From: Planctomycetota bacterium
GTDB lineage: Bacteria > Planctomycetota > Phycisphaerae > Phycisphaerales > Zrk34
Length of the DNA: 64,000 nucleotides
Assembly (NCBI GenBank): GCA_016125255.1
Contig: WGMD01000001.1
Coordinates: 1 to 64,000 of the forward strand
Direction of reading: 5' to 3'
Position 1 is the first letter of the stretch; every line of letters begins with the position of its first letter. Both the position numbers and the translations under genes were made by a program. Shown in pieces: positions 1 through 11,019 of this stretch. Below the pieces are notes generated by a model. That model made no database searches. It saw only the letters and a program-made list of their open reading frames with translations, and was not told the origin of the DNA.

Positions 1-67
1 AAGGGGATACGGCGATGCGGGCGGGCGGCGGGAGGGCGGCGCGGGCGGGCGCGCCGGTGCGCGGGGG
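1..67. repeat. Long inverted repeat, copy 1 (cut by window start)
   Basis: These bases are the exact reverse complement of 12421-12487, which gives a perfect 67-bp inverted repeat about 12.4 kb apart. The repeat may continue to the left, outside the window. It is extremely GC-rich (GCGGGCGGGCG-type runs). A diverged third copy appears near 60650-60890. It does not encode anything convincing. Confidence 0.85.
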
Positions 68-218
68 GGACACGCCCCGATGAAGCGGGGCGTGCCGGGG
101 GGCGCGAGGCGGGTTATCGGGGGTGGGCGGGGCGTGGGTGCGGGGGGTTTGGGGATTTGGTCGATGGTGTGTATTCGGACGTAGAATGGGTTTTGGCACA
201 CCGATGAAAGGTCAGGAC

Positions 219-1376
219 ATGAACGACGAAATGAACGGCAGCGGTCAAGGCGGATCGACGGGCGGCGGGCAGACGGGGGGTTCGAGCGGTCGGGGGCCGA
301 TTGATCCGCGCGGGGTGATGGCTCCGCCGCCGCCGCCGGGGGGCGGGGGGTATTACGGTTATCCGCCGCCGCCGCCGCCCCCGCGCCGGGGGCTGTTCGG
401 CGGGCTGAGCAAGGTGGGGGCGGTGTTGTCGCTGGGCGTGTTCGTGTTCCTGCTGGGCTTCTATGCCGCCCTGTTCCAGCTCAACCGCGGCAGCGGTCTT
501 CAGTCCTCGACGTATCGCGAAGGCACGGGCACCGACACGATCGCCGTCATCCCGATTCGCGGCACGATCGGCTCCGACACCGTCAGCTACGTGCACGAAG
601 CCGTCGACGCCATCATGAAGGACAAGAACGTCAAGGCGGTCGTGCTGCGCGTGCAGAGCCCCGGCGGCGGGGCGTCGGCGTCGGATCAGATTCTCCATGA
701 ACTCAACCATCTGCGCAAGGAGCGCAATCTGCCGATCGTCGCCAGCTACGGCGACTACGCCGCCAGCGGTGGCTATTACGTGTCGTGCCAGAGCGACTAC
801 ATCTTCGCCGAGCCGACGACGATCACCGGGTCGATCGGCGTGATCGCGCAGGTGCCGACGATGCAGGATTTGCTGCAAAACAAGCTGGGCGTGAAGTTCG
901 AGACGATCACGGCCGACGGCGCCCCGCAGAAGGAAGTGGCCAACAACATGTTCCGCGACTGGAACGATGCGGACCGGAAGGTGATGCGCGATCTGGTGAA
1001 TTCGATTTACGAGCAGTTTGTGAGCGTCGTGGCGGAGGGTCGCAAGAAGGTGATGGGGCCGGACAAGGTGTCGGAACTGGCGACGGGTCGGATTTACACG
1101 GCCAAGGAGGCGCTGGCGGCGAAGCTGGTGGACGAGATCGGGTATCTGGACGCGGCTTTGGACAAGGCGACGGCGCTGGGCGGATTCGCGGAGAAGGATC
1201 CGCCGGTCGTGTTTTATCAGCCGCGGGCGACCTTGCTTCAGATGCTCGGCGTGTCGGGTCCGTCGCCGCGGCGCTCGTCGCTGGAACTGCTTGAGACGGT
1301 GCTGGATGCGGACGGGGCGCGGAAGTGGATGACGGAGTTGTCGGTGCCGCGGGTGATGTACCTGTTTCAACCGTGA
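219..1376 (+). CDS. sppA: Signal peptide peptidase SppA-type serine protease (S49), membrane-anchored
   Basis: S49 peptidases cut residual signal peptides in or near the membrane with a Ser-Lys dyad. The 385-residue protein has a Gly/Pro-rich cytoplasmic N-terminus (about 1-58, with poly-Pro runs), one transmembrane segment (about 66-88) and an S49 domain (about 105-340). The nucleophile is Ser183 in DYAASGGYY, and the likely base is Lys238 in APQKEVANN. The motif QSPGGGASAS lies at about 146-155. The start at 219 is chosen because AAAGG lies 8 bases upstream; in-frame ATGs at 123 and 204 lack a ribosome site. A second S49 gene lies at 28291-29280. The family is clear, the exact substrate is not. 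Confidence 0.9.
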   Translation: MNDEMNGSGQGGSTGGGQTGGSSGRGPIDPRGVMAPPPPPGGGGYYGYPPPPPPPRRGLFGGLSKVGAVLSLGVFVFLLGFYAALFQLNRGSGLQSSTYREGTGTDTIAVIPIRGTIGSDTVSYVHEAVDAIMKDKNVKAVVLRVQSPGGGASASDQILHELNHLRKERNLPIVASYGDYAASGGYYVSCQSDYIFAEPTTITGSIGVIAQVPTMQDLLQNKLGVKFETITADGAPQKEVANNMFRDWNDADRKVMRDLVNSIYEQFVSVVAEGRKKVMGPDKVSELATGRIYTAKEALAAKLVDEIGYLDAALDKATALGGFAEKDPPVVFYQPRATLLQMLGVSGPSPRRSSLELLETVLDADGARKWMTELSVPRVMYLFQP

Positions 1377-1417
1377 TGGCGCGGGCGATGAGCGACGTTC
1401 CGACAGGGATTTACACC

Positions 1418-1446
1418 TTGCAAAGCCCCGAAAAGGGCGATAGACT
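1418..1446 (+). promoter_or_regulatory. Possible sigma-70-like promoter for the 1627 gene
   Basis: TTGCAA at 1418-1423 and TAGACT at 1441-1446 are separated by 17 bp, in the 250-bp gap between sppA and the next gene. The match to the consensus is moderate only. Confidence 0.3.
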
Positions 1447-1626
1447 GTTTCATACGAGGCTGGTCGAAGTAGGCATGCGAATTTCCAGCCCCGGCGGCGG
1501 CGAATCACATCCATATTCGCGCCGACAGGTCGATCGCCCGCAAAGCTTTTTCGGTTTGCCAAGGCGACATGACACATACGGATGGCGCGACAGGCCCTGG
1601 GCCCACGACGAAAGGACTGGCTGGCT

Positions 1627-2184
1627 ATGCTCGAAGACCTGAAGGTGAAACTGAGCGACATGGCGGAGAAGATGAAGGTCGGCGGCAGCCGGGATTGGAT
1701 CAATCAGAACTCGGCGGTGGTGACGGTGGCGAGCGTGGTGGTGCTCGTGCTCTCGCTGGCGATCATCATCAACCAGGGCCGCGGACACGCCGCTCCCGCG
1801 CCCGGCAACGCCTACTTCTACGACACCGTGACCAAGGAATACTTCATCGACTCGGCGACGAAGATTCCCCCGATCACCAGCCCCGCGGGCAACGAAGCGG
1901 TGCGGGCGCACTTCTTCACCTGCGGCGAGTGCACCGACAAAACCAAGGACGAGGGCGGGGAGCGCTTCATCGGGTACTATGAAAAATACACGCCCGATGT
2001 AAAGGAAAAGCTCGAAAAGAACGCTCAGCAGTTCGAGTTTTACGAGGAGGCGTTCCAGGGCCGGTTGTACTCGCCCGATGGCGTCCGCTGGACCGCCGCC
2101 GAATCGCCGACGGGGTTCAAGCTGGTGGAGGAACTCCAGCAGAAATGCCCGGCAAAACAATTGCGTTATTGTCCGCCCAAGTGA
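1627..2184 (+). CDS. Hypothetical single-pass membrane protein, first of a tandem paralogous pair
   Basis: I do not recognise a named family. The 185-residue protein has a charged N-terminus, one transmembrane helix (about 30-49) and a soluble domain, probably outside the cytoplasm. That domain carries FFTCGEC with a CxxC pair at 99/102 and later cysteines at 174 and 182, so metal binding or disulfides are possible. The motifs SPAGNEAVRAHFFTCG and FIGYYEKYTP recur almost unchanged in the next gene (2272-2838). The start at 1627 has AAAGGA about 10 bases upstream. A strong terminator follows at 2215-2245, so the pair is probably not one simple transcript. Confidence 0.8.
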   Translation: MLEDLKVKLSDMAEKMKVGGSRDWINQNSAVVTVASVVVLVLSLAIIINQGRGHAAPAPGNAYFYDTVTKEYFIDSATKIPPITSPAGNEAVRAHFFTCGECTDKTKDEGGERFIGYYEKYTPDVKEKLEKNAQQFEFYEEAFQGRLYSPDGVRWTAAESPTGFKLVEELQQKCPAKQLRYCPPK

Positions 2185-2214
2185 CAAAGCGCGTGTATAA
2201 TGAAATTGGTGACC

Positions 2215-2245
2215 GCAGCCCCGGTTTTCCCGGGGCTGCTTTTTT
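2215..2245 (+). terminator. Rho-independent terminator
   Basis: A perfect 10-bp stem (GCAGCCCCGG at 2215-2224 with its complement at 2230-2239) has a 5-base loop and is followed by six T. It ends the 1627 gene and lies before the real start of the next gene. Confidence 0.92.
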
Positions 2246-2271
2246 GGATGAATGGGACGGAGAGACCTCTG

Positions 2272-2838
2272 GTGGACCCCAGCGATGAATCCCGCTCGCC
2301 TTTCACGCCGCCGCGCCGGTCCGTCCGGATGCGCGTGCGGGAATGGATGCATCGCAAGGCGGCCTCGCTGACGGGGGCGGCGGTGATGATCGCAGTGGCG
2401 GGGCTGGCGCTGATGGTCGCCCTCAATCCGAGCAAGAACAATCGCATGGACGACGCCACCCGCCCCTCGCCGGGGCAGGCGTGGTTCTACGACACGACGA
2501 CCGGCGTGTACTTCACCGAACTGGCCACACGTGTCCCGCCCATCGTTTCCCCCGCCGGCAATCCCGCCGTCCGCGCCCATTTTTTCACCTGCGGTTCGTG
2601 CGAGGACGATGCGGAGCGCTTCCTGGGCTATTACGAAAAGTACACGCCCGAGGTCAAACGCCGCCTCGAAAACGCGCCTGAAACCTTCGAATTCTACGAA
2701 GAGGCGTTCAACGGCCGGCTCTACTCCGCCGACGCCCAACACTGGGTCGAAGCCGAGTCGCCCGACGGTCTGAAGATCGTCGAACGCCTTCAGGAAAAGT
2801 GCCCCTCCCGTAGTCTGCGCTACTGCCCGCCTCAGTAA
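2272..2838 (+). CDS. Hypothetical single-pass membrane protein, second of a tandem paralogous pair
   Basis: Paralogue of the preceding gene (1627-2184). It shares the layout of a basic N-terminus, one transmembrane helix (ASLTGAAVMIAVAGLALMV) and a soluble domain with FFTCGSC, LGYYEKYTP, EFYEEAFNGRLYS and a final RYCPP. The role is unknown. The start is set at GTG 2272 because GGAGAG at 2259-2264 gives a 7-base spacing. The in-frame ATG at 2248 falls directly after the terminator T-tract, and ATG 2200 lies upstream of the terminator, so both are less likely. ATG 2329 is another alternative. Confidence 0.75.
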   Translation: MDPSDESRSPFTPPRRSVRMRVREWMHRKAASLTGAAVMIAVAGLALMVALNPSKNNRMDDATRPSPGQAWFYDTTTGVYFTELATRVPPIVSPAGNPAVRAHFFTCGSCEDDAERFLGYYEKYTPEVKRRLENAPETFEFYEEAFNGRLYSADAQHWVEAESPDGLKIVERLQEKCPSRSLRYCPPQ

Positions 2839-2845
2839 CCCTCAG

Positions 2846-2869
2846 GCGCGTGGACTTCAGTCCACGCGC
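2846..2869. repeat. Small perfect palindrome, ACTTCAGT core
   Basis: The 11-bp arms GCGCGTGGACT and AGTCCACGCGC flank TC. The same ACTGAAGT/ACTTCAGT core with different outer GC arms occurs at 9440-9463, 38312-38335 and 50584-50605, so this is one member of a hairpin family. Confidence 0.7.
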
Positions 2870-2889
2870 GCCCGCGCCTACCATCGGGT

Positions 2890-3933
2890 ATGGCCCCGAT
2901 GCGTCATCGCATGCATCCTCGCTTATGTCTCGCCGCGCTTCTGAGCGTGCTGGTTGTTCGTGTCGCCCTCGCCGATGACACGCAGGTCTACCACGCCGCC
3001 GACACACTCAACGTCGGCAAGGTCGAAACCGACGCCGCCCGTGCGGCGTTGGCGCAGCTCACTTGGGCGCCGCGGAAATTCGATGTTTGCGTCGGCCCGG
3101 TCGATGAGGATGATCTGGATGCCAAGGCGCTGGTGACGTTCGCTTCGCCGCGACCGTCGGGCGATCCGGCGCTGCCGTACAACACGGTGTACATGGAGTG
3201 GTTCGCCGCTCAATTTCCTGCACGAACGCACGAGCCGGCGCGTCATCCGGCGGTGGTGATCCTGCCCATTCTCAACGGCGACATGATCCTGGCGCGCGGC
3301 GTGGCCCGCGGGCTCGCCCAGCGGGGCATCGACGCGTTCGTGATGCAGATGCCCGGTTACGGCCGGCGGGAGGGCGACAAGCCGTGGAATGACGCGTCGA
3401 CCATCTTTCAAAGATGGAAGCAGTCGATCGCCGACGCCCGCCGCGCCCGCGACGCCATCGCCGCCCTGCCGCCCATCGACCCGGCCCGCATCAGCATTCA
3501 GGGCACCAGTCTGGGCGCCTTCATCGCCACCGTCGCCGCCGCGCTCGACGCCGGTTTCGACAATGCCTTCCTCGTACTCAGCGGCGGGCATCTTTACGAC
3601 CTGTTCCACAACGGGCAGCGCGAAGCGCAATGGATCCGCCAGGCCATGCTCCGCGCGGGCATCGACGATGACACGCTCAAGCGCGAGTGCGATCTGCTCG
3701 ATCCGCTCAACCTCGCCGATCGTCTGCCGGCCAAATCGACGTATCTCATCAGCGCTTCCGCCGATCAGGTCATTCCGCGCGCCAATTCCGATGCACTGGC
3801 CGCCGCGGCGCATCTGAGCGGGGAGCATCGGCGCATCTTGACCGGCGACCATTACACGATCCTGCTGTATCTGCCGTGGGAAGTGCGGCGGATGGCCGAC
3901 GAGATTCACGCCGACTCGAAACCGTCGCCGTGA
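2890..3933 (+). CDS. Exported alpha/beta hydrolase
   Basis: An alpha/beta hydrolase of 347 residues with a signal peptide (hydrophobic LCLAALLSVLVVRVALA, cleaved near residue 28). The nucleophile elbow GTSLGAF puts Ser at 207. The likely acid is Asp292 in SASADQVIP and the likely His is 321 in TGDHYTI. The segment PILNGDMILARGVARGLAQ (about 126-144) suggests the ABHD18-like branch, but that is inference. The substrate is unknown. The ribosome site is poor, and an internal ATG at codon 8 is an alternative start. It stands alone, 19 bases before a methyltransferase-like gene on the same strand. Confidence 0.8.
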   Translation: MAPMRHRMHPRLCLAALLSVLVVRVALADDTQVYHAADTLNVGKVETDAARAALAQLTWAPRKFDVCVGPVDEDDLDAKALVTFASPRPSGDPALPYNTVYMEWFAAQFPARTHEPARHPAVVILPILNGDMILARGVARGLAQRGIDAFVMQMPGYGRREGDKPWNDASTIFQRWKQSIADARRARDAIAALPPIDPARISIQGTSLGAFIATVAAALDAGFDNAFLVLSGGHLYDLFHNGQREAQWIRQAMLRAGIDDDTLKRECDLLDPLNLADRLPAKSTYLISASADQVIPRANSDALAAAAHLSGEHRRILTGDHYTILLYLPWEVRRMADEIHADSKPSP

Positions 3934-3952
3934 TTGCCTACGCTATGGGTCC

Positions 3953-4795
3953 ATGAATCCACTGATCCAACTGCAATCCAAGCGCAACGCCGAGATGCGC
4001 CGCGGTCCCGACAGCGGGTCCGCTCATCGCCGCCGCGTCACCGCCGAGATGACCCGCGGGTTCGAGCCCGGCTCGCTGCGCGCCTGCGTTCTCGGGGCCG
4101 GCAACTGCCGCGACCTGGCGCTGGCGCAGCTTGAGGAAACCTTCGCCGAAATTCACCTCGTCGACATCGACGGCGAAGCCATGTCCGCCGGCGTCGCCGC
4201 CCAGCACACCGCCCATCCCGAACGCATCAAGCTTCATCCCGACATCGACCTCACCGGCGCGCTGGACACGCTCGCGACGTGGACCCGCACGCATCGCCCG
4301 ACCGACGATCAGATCAACGCTTTGATCGAGCGGCTCCGCTCCTCGCCGGCGCCCGAAGTGGGCGGGCCCTTCGACCTCGTCGCCTCCGTGTGCACGATGA
4401 GCCAGATCATCGAAGCCGCCGTCGTGACGCTCACCCCGCAGCACACGCGCTTCAGTCAGCTCGTCGCCGCCCTGCGTCATCAACATCTTCGCCAGCTCGT
4501 CGAACTCACCAAGCCCGGCGGATACGGGCTGCTCGTCTTCGACTTCGTGGCGTCCGACACCGTGCCGAACCTCGGCCGATTCACCGAAGAAGACCTCACC
4601 AAGGCCGCCGCCGCCTTCATCGCCCAGGGCAATTATTTCCACGGGTCCAGTCCGCCCGCCGTGGCGTCGCTTTTCGACCGCGACCCCGTGCTCAGCCCGC
4701 ATATCGAACTGGCGCAGCTCATGTGTCCCTGGCTCTGGGACCAGGGCAGCCGCATCTACGCCGTCGCCGCCGTGAAGTTCAAGAAAAAGGCATGA
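3953..4795 (+). CDS. Class I SAM-dependent methyltransferase-like protein
   Basis: The 280-residue protein has a Rossmann-type SAM site: CVLGAGNCRDLAL (motif I, about 45-57) followed by IHLVDIDGEAM (motif II, about 67-77), whose acidic residue would bind the SAM ribose. GGYGLLVFDFV near 200 fits the later strand of the fold. No substrate-specific motif is recognised. It may be transcribed with the upstream hydrolase, 19 bases away. It runs convergent to the large kinase gene, leaving only 10 bases between their stops. Confidence 0.7.
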   Translation: MNPLIQLQSKRNAEMRRGPDSGSAHRRRVTAEMTRGFEPGSLRACVLGAGNCRDLALAQLEETFAEIHLVDIDGEAMSAGVAAQHTAHPERIKLHPDIDLTGALDTLATWTRTHRPTDDQINALIERLRSSPAPEVGGPFDLVASVCTMSQIIEAAVVTLTPQHTRFSQLVAALRHQHLRQLVELTKPGGYGLLVFDFVASDTVPNLGRFTEEDLTKAAAAFIAQGNYFHGSSPPAVASLFDRDPVLSPHIELAQLMCPWLWDQGSRIYAVAAVKFKKKA

Positions 4796-4805
4796 AGCGC
4801 GGCAA

Positions 4806-8069
<3,264 letters not shown>

Positions 8070-8201
8070 GAGATGAACTCCACGGAAGTCACTTAACGGC
8101 GGACGGGCGAACATGACCCGGCGACGCCTCCACTCCGTAAGATAAGGCGGTGGGGCTGTGTGTTCAATGGGACGCGGTGCCATCTATGTTACACTCTTGT
8201 C

Positions 8202-8651
8202 ATGCCGCGACCGATGCCGCCGAAGTTGACGGACGATGAAGCGCTCCAGCGGGCGCGTGCGGTGATGGAGGCGGATCGCTTTCCGCATCTGGCGACGATT
8301 GATGATGATCAGCCGCGCCTTCGTCCGGTGTCGCCGGTGCGGACGGATGTCGAGCGGTTCGTCGTGCATGTGGCGAATTTGCGGATGTATCACAAGACCG
8401 TCGAGCTGGCGGCGAACCCGCGCTGCGAGTTGTGCTACGTCGATGATCGCCATGATCAGGTGCGGCTCACGGGCGTCGCCCATGTCGAAACCGACCGCGC
8501 CCTGCTCGAAGACATCTGGCAAACCAACCCGCTGCTCCGCCAATACCTCGGCTCCCCCGACAACCCCGCGCTGATCGTCTACCGCATCGAACCCACCCGC
8601 GTCCGCTACATGCAGGAATGGGCGCTGGAGTATTATGAAGTGTGGAGTTAG
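8202..8651 (+). CDS. Pyridoxamine 5'-phosphate oxidase-family protein
   Basis: A split-barrel flavin-binding type protein of 149 residues. FPHLATIDDDQPRLRPVSPV near the N-terminus, then NPRCELCYVDDRHDQVRLTG, are typical of the small general-stress or PNPOx-like group. The flavin (FMN or F420) and the substrate cannot be told from sequence. The start at ATG 8202 gives the normal N-terminus MPRPMPPKLTDDEAL; the open frame reaches back to 8160 but the extra residues do not look protein-like. It is divergent from the hybrid kinase. Confidence 0.8.
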   Translation: MPRPMPPKLTDDEALQRARAVMEADRFPHLATIDDDQPRLRPVSPVRTDVERFVVHVANLRMYHKTVELAANPRCELCYVDDRHDQVRLTGVAHVETDRALLEDIWQTNPLLRQYLGSPDNPALIVYRIEPTRVRYMQEWALEYYEVWS

Positions 8652-8684
8652 GAGGGAGCGGGGGGCGGGGTTTGGGGATCGGGG

Positions 8685-8698
8685 TTTAGCGGCGGGGC
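8685..8698. repeat. Half-site of the TTTAGCGGCGGGGC palindrome family
   Basis: TTTAGCGGCGGGGC here matches the outer arm of the palindromes at 15632-15705 and 58136-58206, but the second arm is missing. It lies in the 238-bp gap before the 8890 gene. The rest of that gap (about 8710-8810) is unusually AT-rich. Confidence 0.6.
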
Positions 8699-8889
8699 AA
8701 CACCCAGCGTTCTTGTTTTCGTTTCGCAAACCACAAAAATATAACAACTTATAAAATCAATCCCATTTTATCCAAACCAAAACGAACACTTGTTTCATTC
8801 ATTCGTATGAACTCGTGGCTACACCAAAAGGTGCGCCGCGGGCGTGTGCCCGGGGCGGGTATTGAGACGACTTTTTCAAGGAGTTGGCC

Positions 8890-9354
8890 ATGAAACGGAT
8901 CAACAAGAGCAAGTGGTTCAAGGTGGCGTTGCCGGCGATGGCGCTGGTGGGAATGTTGGGCATGGGCGCGACGGCGGCGAAGGCCGACGGACGCGGGCCG
9001 GAGATGCGACGCGGCGGACCGGTGACGGTCGTCGCGCCGGCACGTCCGGTGGTCGCGCGCCCGGCCCCAGTCGTGGTGACCCAACCCGTCATCGTCGAGC
9101 CGGTTCGCACGCTGACCGTCGGCGCTCAGATCATCTTCGGCACGCCCAACACCGCCATCGTGATCGGCAGCACCTATGGCACGCCGGTCTACACGACGGT
9201 GCCCGTCTGCCCCCCGCCCGCCCCGGTGATCATCGACCGTCATGACGGCCGCTTCGATCACGACCGGTACGATCATCGCCGCTTCGATCACGATGATCAC
9301 CGCGGATGGGATCATCACGACCGCTTCGACCGGCACGATGATCGGTGCAGGTAA
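8890..9354 (+). CDS. Small secreted protein with His/Asp-rich C-terminus
   Basis: A 154-residue exported protein with a clear signal peptide (WFKVALPAMALVGMLGMG, cleaved near AAKA). A Pro/Val-rich middle follows, then a tail of repeated FDHDRYDHRRFDHDDH-like units with more than a dozen His, which could bind divalent metal. No known family is recognised. ATG 8890 is preceded by AAGGAG at 8878-8883 with a 6-base spacing. A terminator follows at 9388-9423, so it is likely monocistronic. Confidence 0.8.
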   Translation: MKRINKSKWFKVALPAMALVGMLGMGATAAKADGRGPEMRRGGPVTVVAPARPVVARPAPVVVTQPVIVEPVRTLTVGAQIIFGTPNTAIVIGSTYGTPVYTTVPVCPPPAPVIIDRHDGRFDHDRYDHRRFDHDDHRGWDHHDRFDRHDDRCR

Positions 9355-9387
9355 CTGAAACTCACACGCTGCGAAGCGCAGCGGGAC

Positions 9388-9423
9388 AAAACGGACGGAG
9401 CTCGTGGCTCCGCCCGTTTTTTT
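9388..9423 (+). terminator. Rho-independent terminator
   Basis: The stem AAACGGACGGAGC pairs with GCTCCGCCCGTTT around a short TCGTG loop, with one mismatch, and runs into seven T. It ends the His-rich protein gene. Confidence 0.88.
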
Positions 9424-9432
9424 GTGCGCGAC

Positions 9433-9463
9433 AAAAAAAGCGGGGGCACTGAAGTGCCCCCGC
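9433..9463 (-). terminator. Terminator formed by an ACTGAAGT-core palindrome
   Basis: On the minus strand the perfect 11-bp-arm hairpin (9440-9463) is followed by seven T (the A run at 9433-9439). It sits 6 bases after the stop of the HPF-like gene. It belongs to the same hairpin family as 2846-2869 and 38312-38335. Confidence 0.8.
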
Positions 9464-9468
9464 CTCAT

Positions 9469-9777
9469 TCATGTGCGATCGAGCTTTTCGAGTTTGCGCT
9501 GCACGAGCGTCGAGAGCTTCTTCGCCGCGTGCGTGATGGCGTTGTACAGATCGTCGGCGACGTCTTCGACGATCATCGGCTGATGATGCGTGAGCCGCAC
9601 TTCCATTTTGACATGCTTGTCGTTGCCCGCCTTGTGGGCGTTTTCATCGTGCAGATGCACCTCGACGCGCGTGACCTGATCGGCCCACCGCTTCAGCGCC
9701 GCCGTGACTTTCTCCGTGACATGCTTTTCGATGGCCGGGCTGTTTTGCCCATCGCTGTCGTTGATCAGAATCTGCAT
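9469..9777 (-). CDS. hpf: Ribosome hibernation promoting factor / RaiA family protein
   Basis: A 102-residue short-form HPF/RaiA-type protein, which binds the 30S subunit near the mRNA and tRNA channel and helps inactivate ribosomes under stress. IEKHVTEKVTAALKRWADQV and VEVHLHDENA give the expected beta-alpha-beta-beta-beta-alpha pattern, followed by VADDLYNAITHAAKKLSTLV. ATG 9777 has AAGGAG 8 bases upstream. The gene ends in a palindrome-type terminator. The long-form C-terminal dimerisation domain is absent. Confidence 0.85.
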   Translation of the reverse strand: MQILINDSDGQNSPAIEKHVTEKVTAALKRWADQVTRVEVHLHDENAHKAGNDKHVKMEVRLTHHQPMIVEDVADDLYNAITHAAKKLSTLVQRKLEKLDRT

Positions 9778-9870
9778 TCGATGTGCTCCTTGTCGGACGA
9801 ATACGGGGTCGAAAACCTCAACGTATCATACGCTCGACAAGGCCGATTGTTTGCTCGGTGACAATACGTA

Positions 9871-10860
9871 TCACTTCATTTGCCAACGGTCGTTCGGTTC
9901 CATGATCGATCGCGGAACGGGGCTGCTCAGCCATGTTTTCGCCGCGTCGTCGTGTTTGAGATACGCATCCCAGAACGCGGTCGACAGGGCGATGATGACT
10001 TTGTGATGGTTAACATTTCGGCCGTGCTTGTCGCCGGGCAGGGCGCGGTCGCTGAAGGCCGAGTGCTCCGCGCCGTCGAGCACGAGTTCGTACTTGTCGC
10101 CGGTCGGCAGGGCCGGGTACACGCCGAGACGCGACGCCATGTCCGCCCCGCCGATCGGCGCGATGTCCTGCGTGCCGGTCATGCACATCCACGGAATCTT
10201 CACCGACCCGAACGCGTGCGACGCATCCCCGCCGCGCGGCGTGCTGGGGCTCATGGCGATCGCCGCCTTGATGCGGCCATCGGTGAGCGTCAGTCGTCCC
10301 GTGCGCCCGAACACTTCGCCGCTGACCGCCTGCGTCGTCACCGCGCCGAACGAATGGCCCGACATGCCGATGTGCTCCATGTCGAGTCGGCCCATCAGCG
10401 CGTGCCCCGTTTCCTTGTTCCATTTCGCCAACTGGTCCAGCACCGCCGGCACATCCTTGGCCCGGAGCACGAAGTTCTTGAGGTCAGCCGCGGCGCTCAG
10501 CGCCTTGAATCGCTCCGCCGGGGCCGCATCCTGCCACACCGCGCTGTCCGACCCCGGATGCTGGAGCACGACCGCGACGTACCCGCGTTTCGCCCAGTGC
10601 TCGTTGCAATACACGTAATGCTCGCGCGACCCGCCGAGACCCGGCGAAAAGACAATCACCGGGGCGGGGGCTTTGGACACGGGCAGGTACACGCGAATCG
10701 GGACATCACGATCGCGGTCGGCATCATGAACGGTCAAATCAACCGTGGCGATCTTCGCCTCCGCATCGACCGCCAGCGGATCGTACCCGTCCGCCGCCCG
10801 AACCGACGCCGGCAACGCCACACCGATGATCAACGCCCACAACCGCCATTTGATCCGCAT
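9871..10860 (-). CDS. Exported alpha/beta hydrolase (dienelactone hydrolase / PAF-acetylhydrolase-like)
   Basis: A 329-residue secreted hydrolase. A signal peptide (WALIIGVALPASVRA) precedes IRVYLPVSKAPAPVIVFSPG and a nucleophile elbow GHSFGAV with Ser170. FSPGLGG near 71-77 is a plausible oxyanion loop, and the acid and His fit MTGTQDIAP and DGAEHSAF further on. This arrangement resembles bacterial PAF-acetylhydrolase or poly(ester) hydrolases, but the substrate is not known. ATG 10860 has AGGAG about 7 bases upstream. A copy of a dispersed repeat lies just before it (10888-10925). Confidence 0.8.
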   Translation of the reverse strand: MRIKWRLWALIIGVALPASVRAADGYDPLAVDAEAKIATVDLTVHDADRDRDVPIRVYLPVSKAPAPVIVFSPGLGGSREHYVYCNEHWAKRGYVAVVLQHPGSDSAVWQDAAPAERFKALSAAADLKNFVLRAKDVPAVLDQLAKWNKETGHALMGRLDMEHIGMSGHSFGAVTTQAVSGEVFGRTGRLTLTDGRIKAAIAMSPSTPRGGDASHAFGSVKIPWMCMTGTQDIAPIGGADMASRLGVYPALPTGDKYELVLDGAEHSAFSDRALPGDKHGRNVNHHKVIIALSTAFWDAYLKHDDAAKTWLSSPVPRSIMEPNDRWQMK

Positions 10861-10887
10861 GACCAAGCTCCTGTCTTCAATCCGACT

Positions 10888-10925
10888 TGACCAATGACAA
10901 ATGCCCAATGCCTATTCACCAATTT
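10888..10925. repeat. TGACCAATGACAAAT-type dispersed repeat (single arm)
   Basis: This tract is nearly the same as the right arm of the large palindrome at 40876-40996. It lies between the hydrolase and the aminotransferase, and a partner arm is not evident here. Confidence 0.65.
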
Positions 10926-11019
10926 CCGCCCCCCCCATGCTACCCCCGTCGCCATACAAAGTTGCGATGGACCCGCGGGTTTGCAGGAACGCACCGATCC
11001 CGCCTACCATCAGGGGCAT

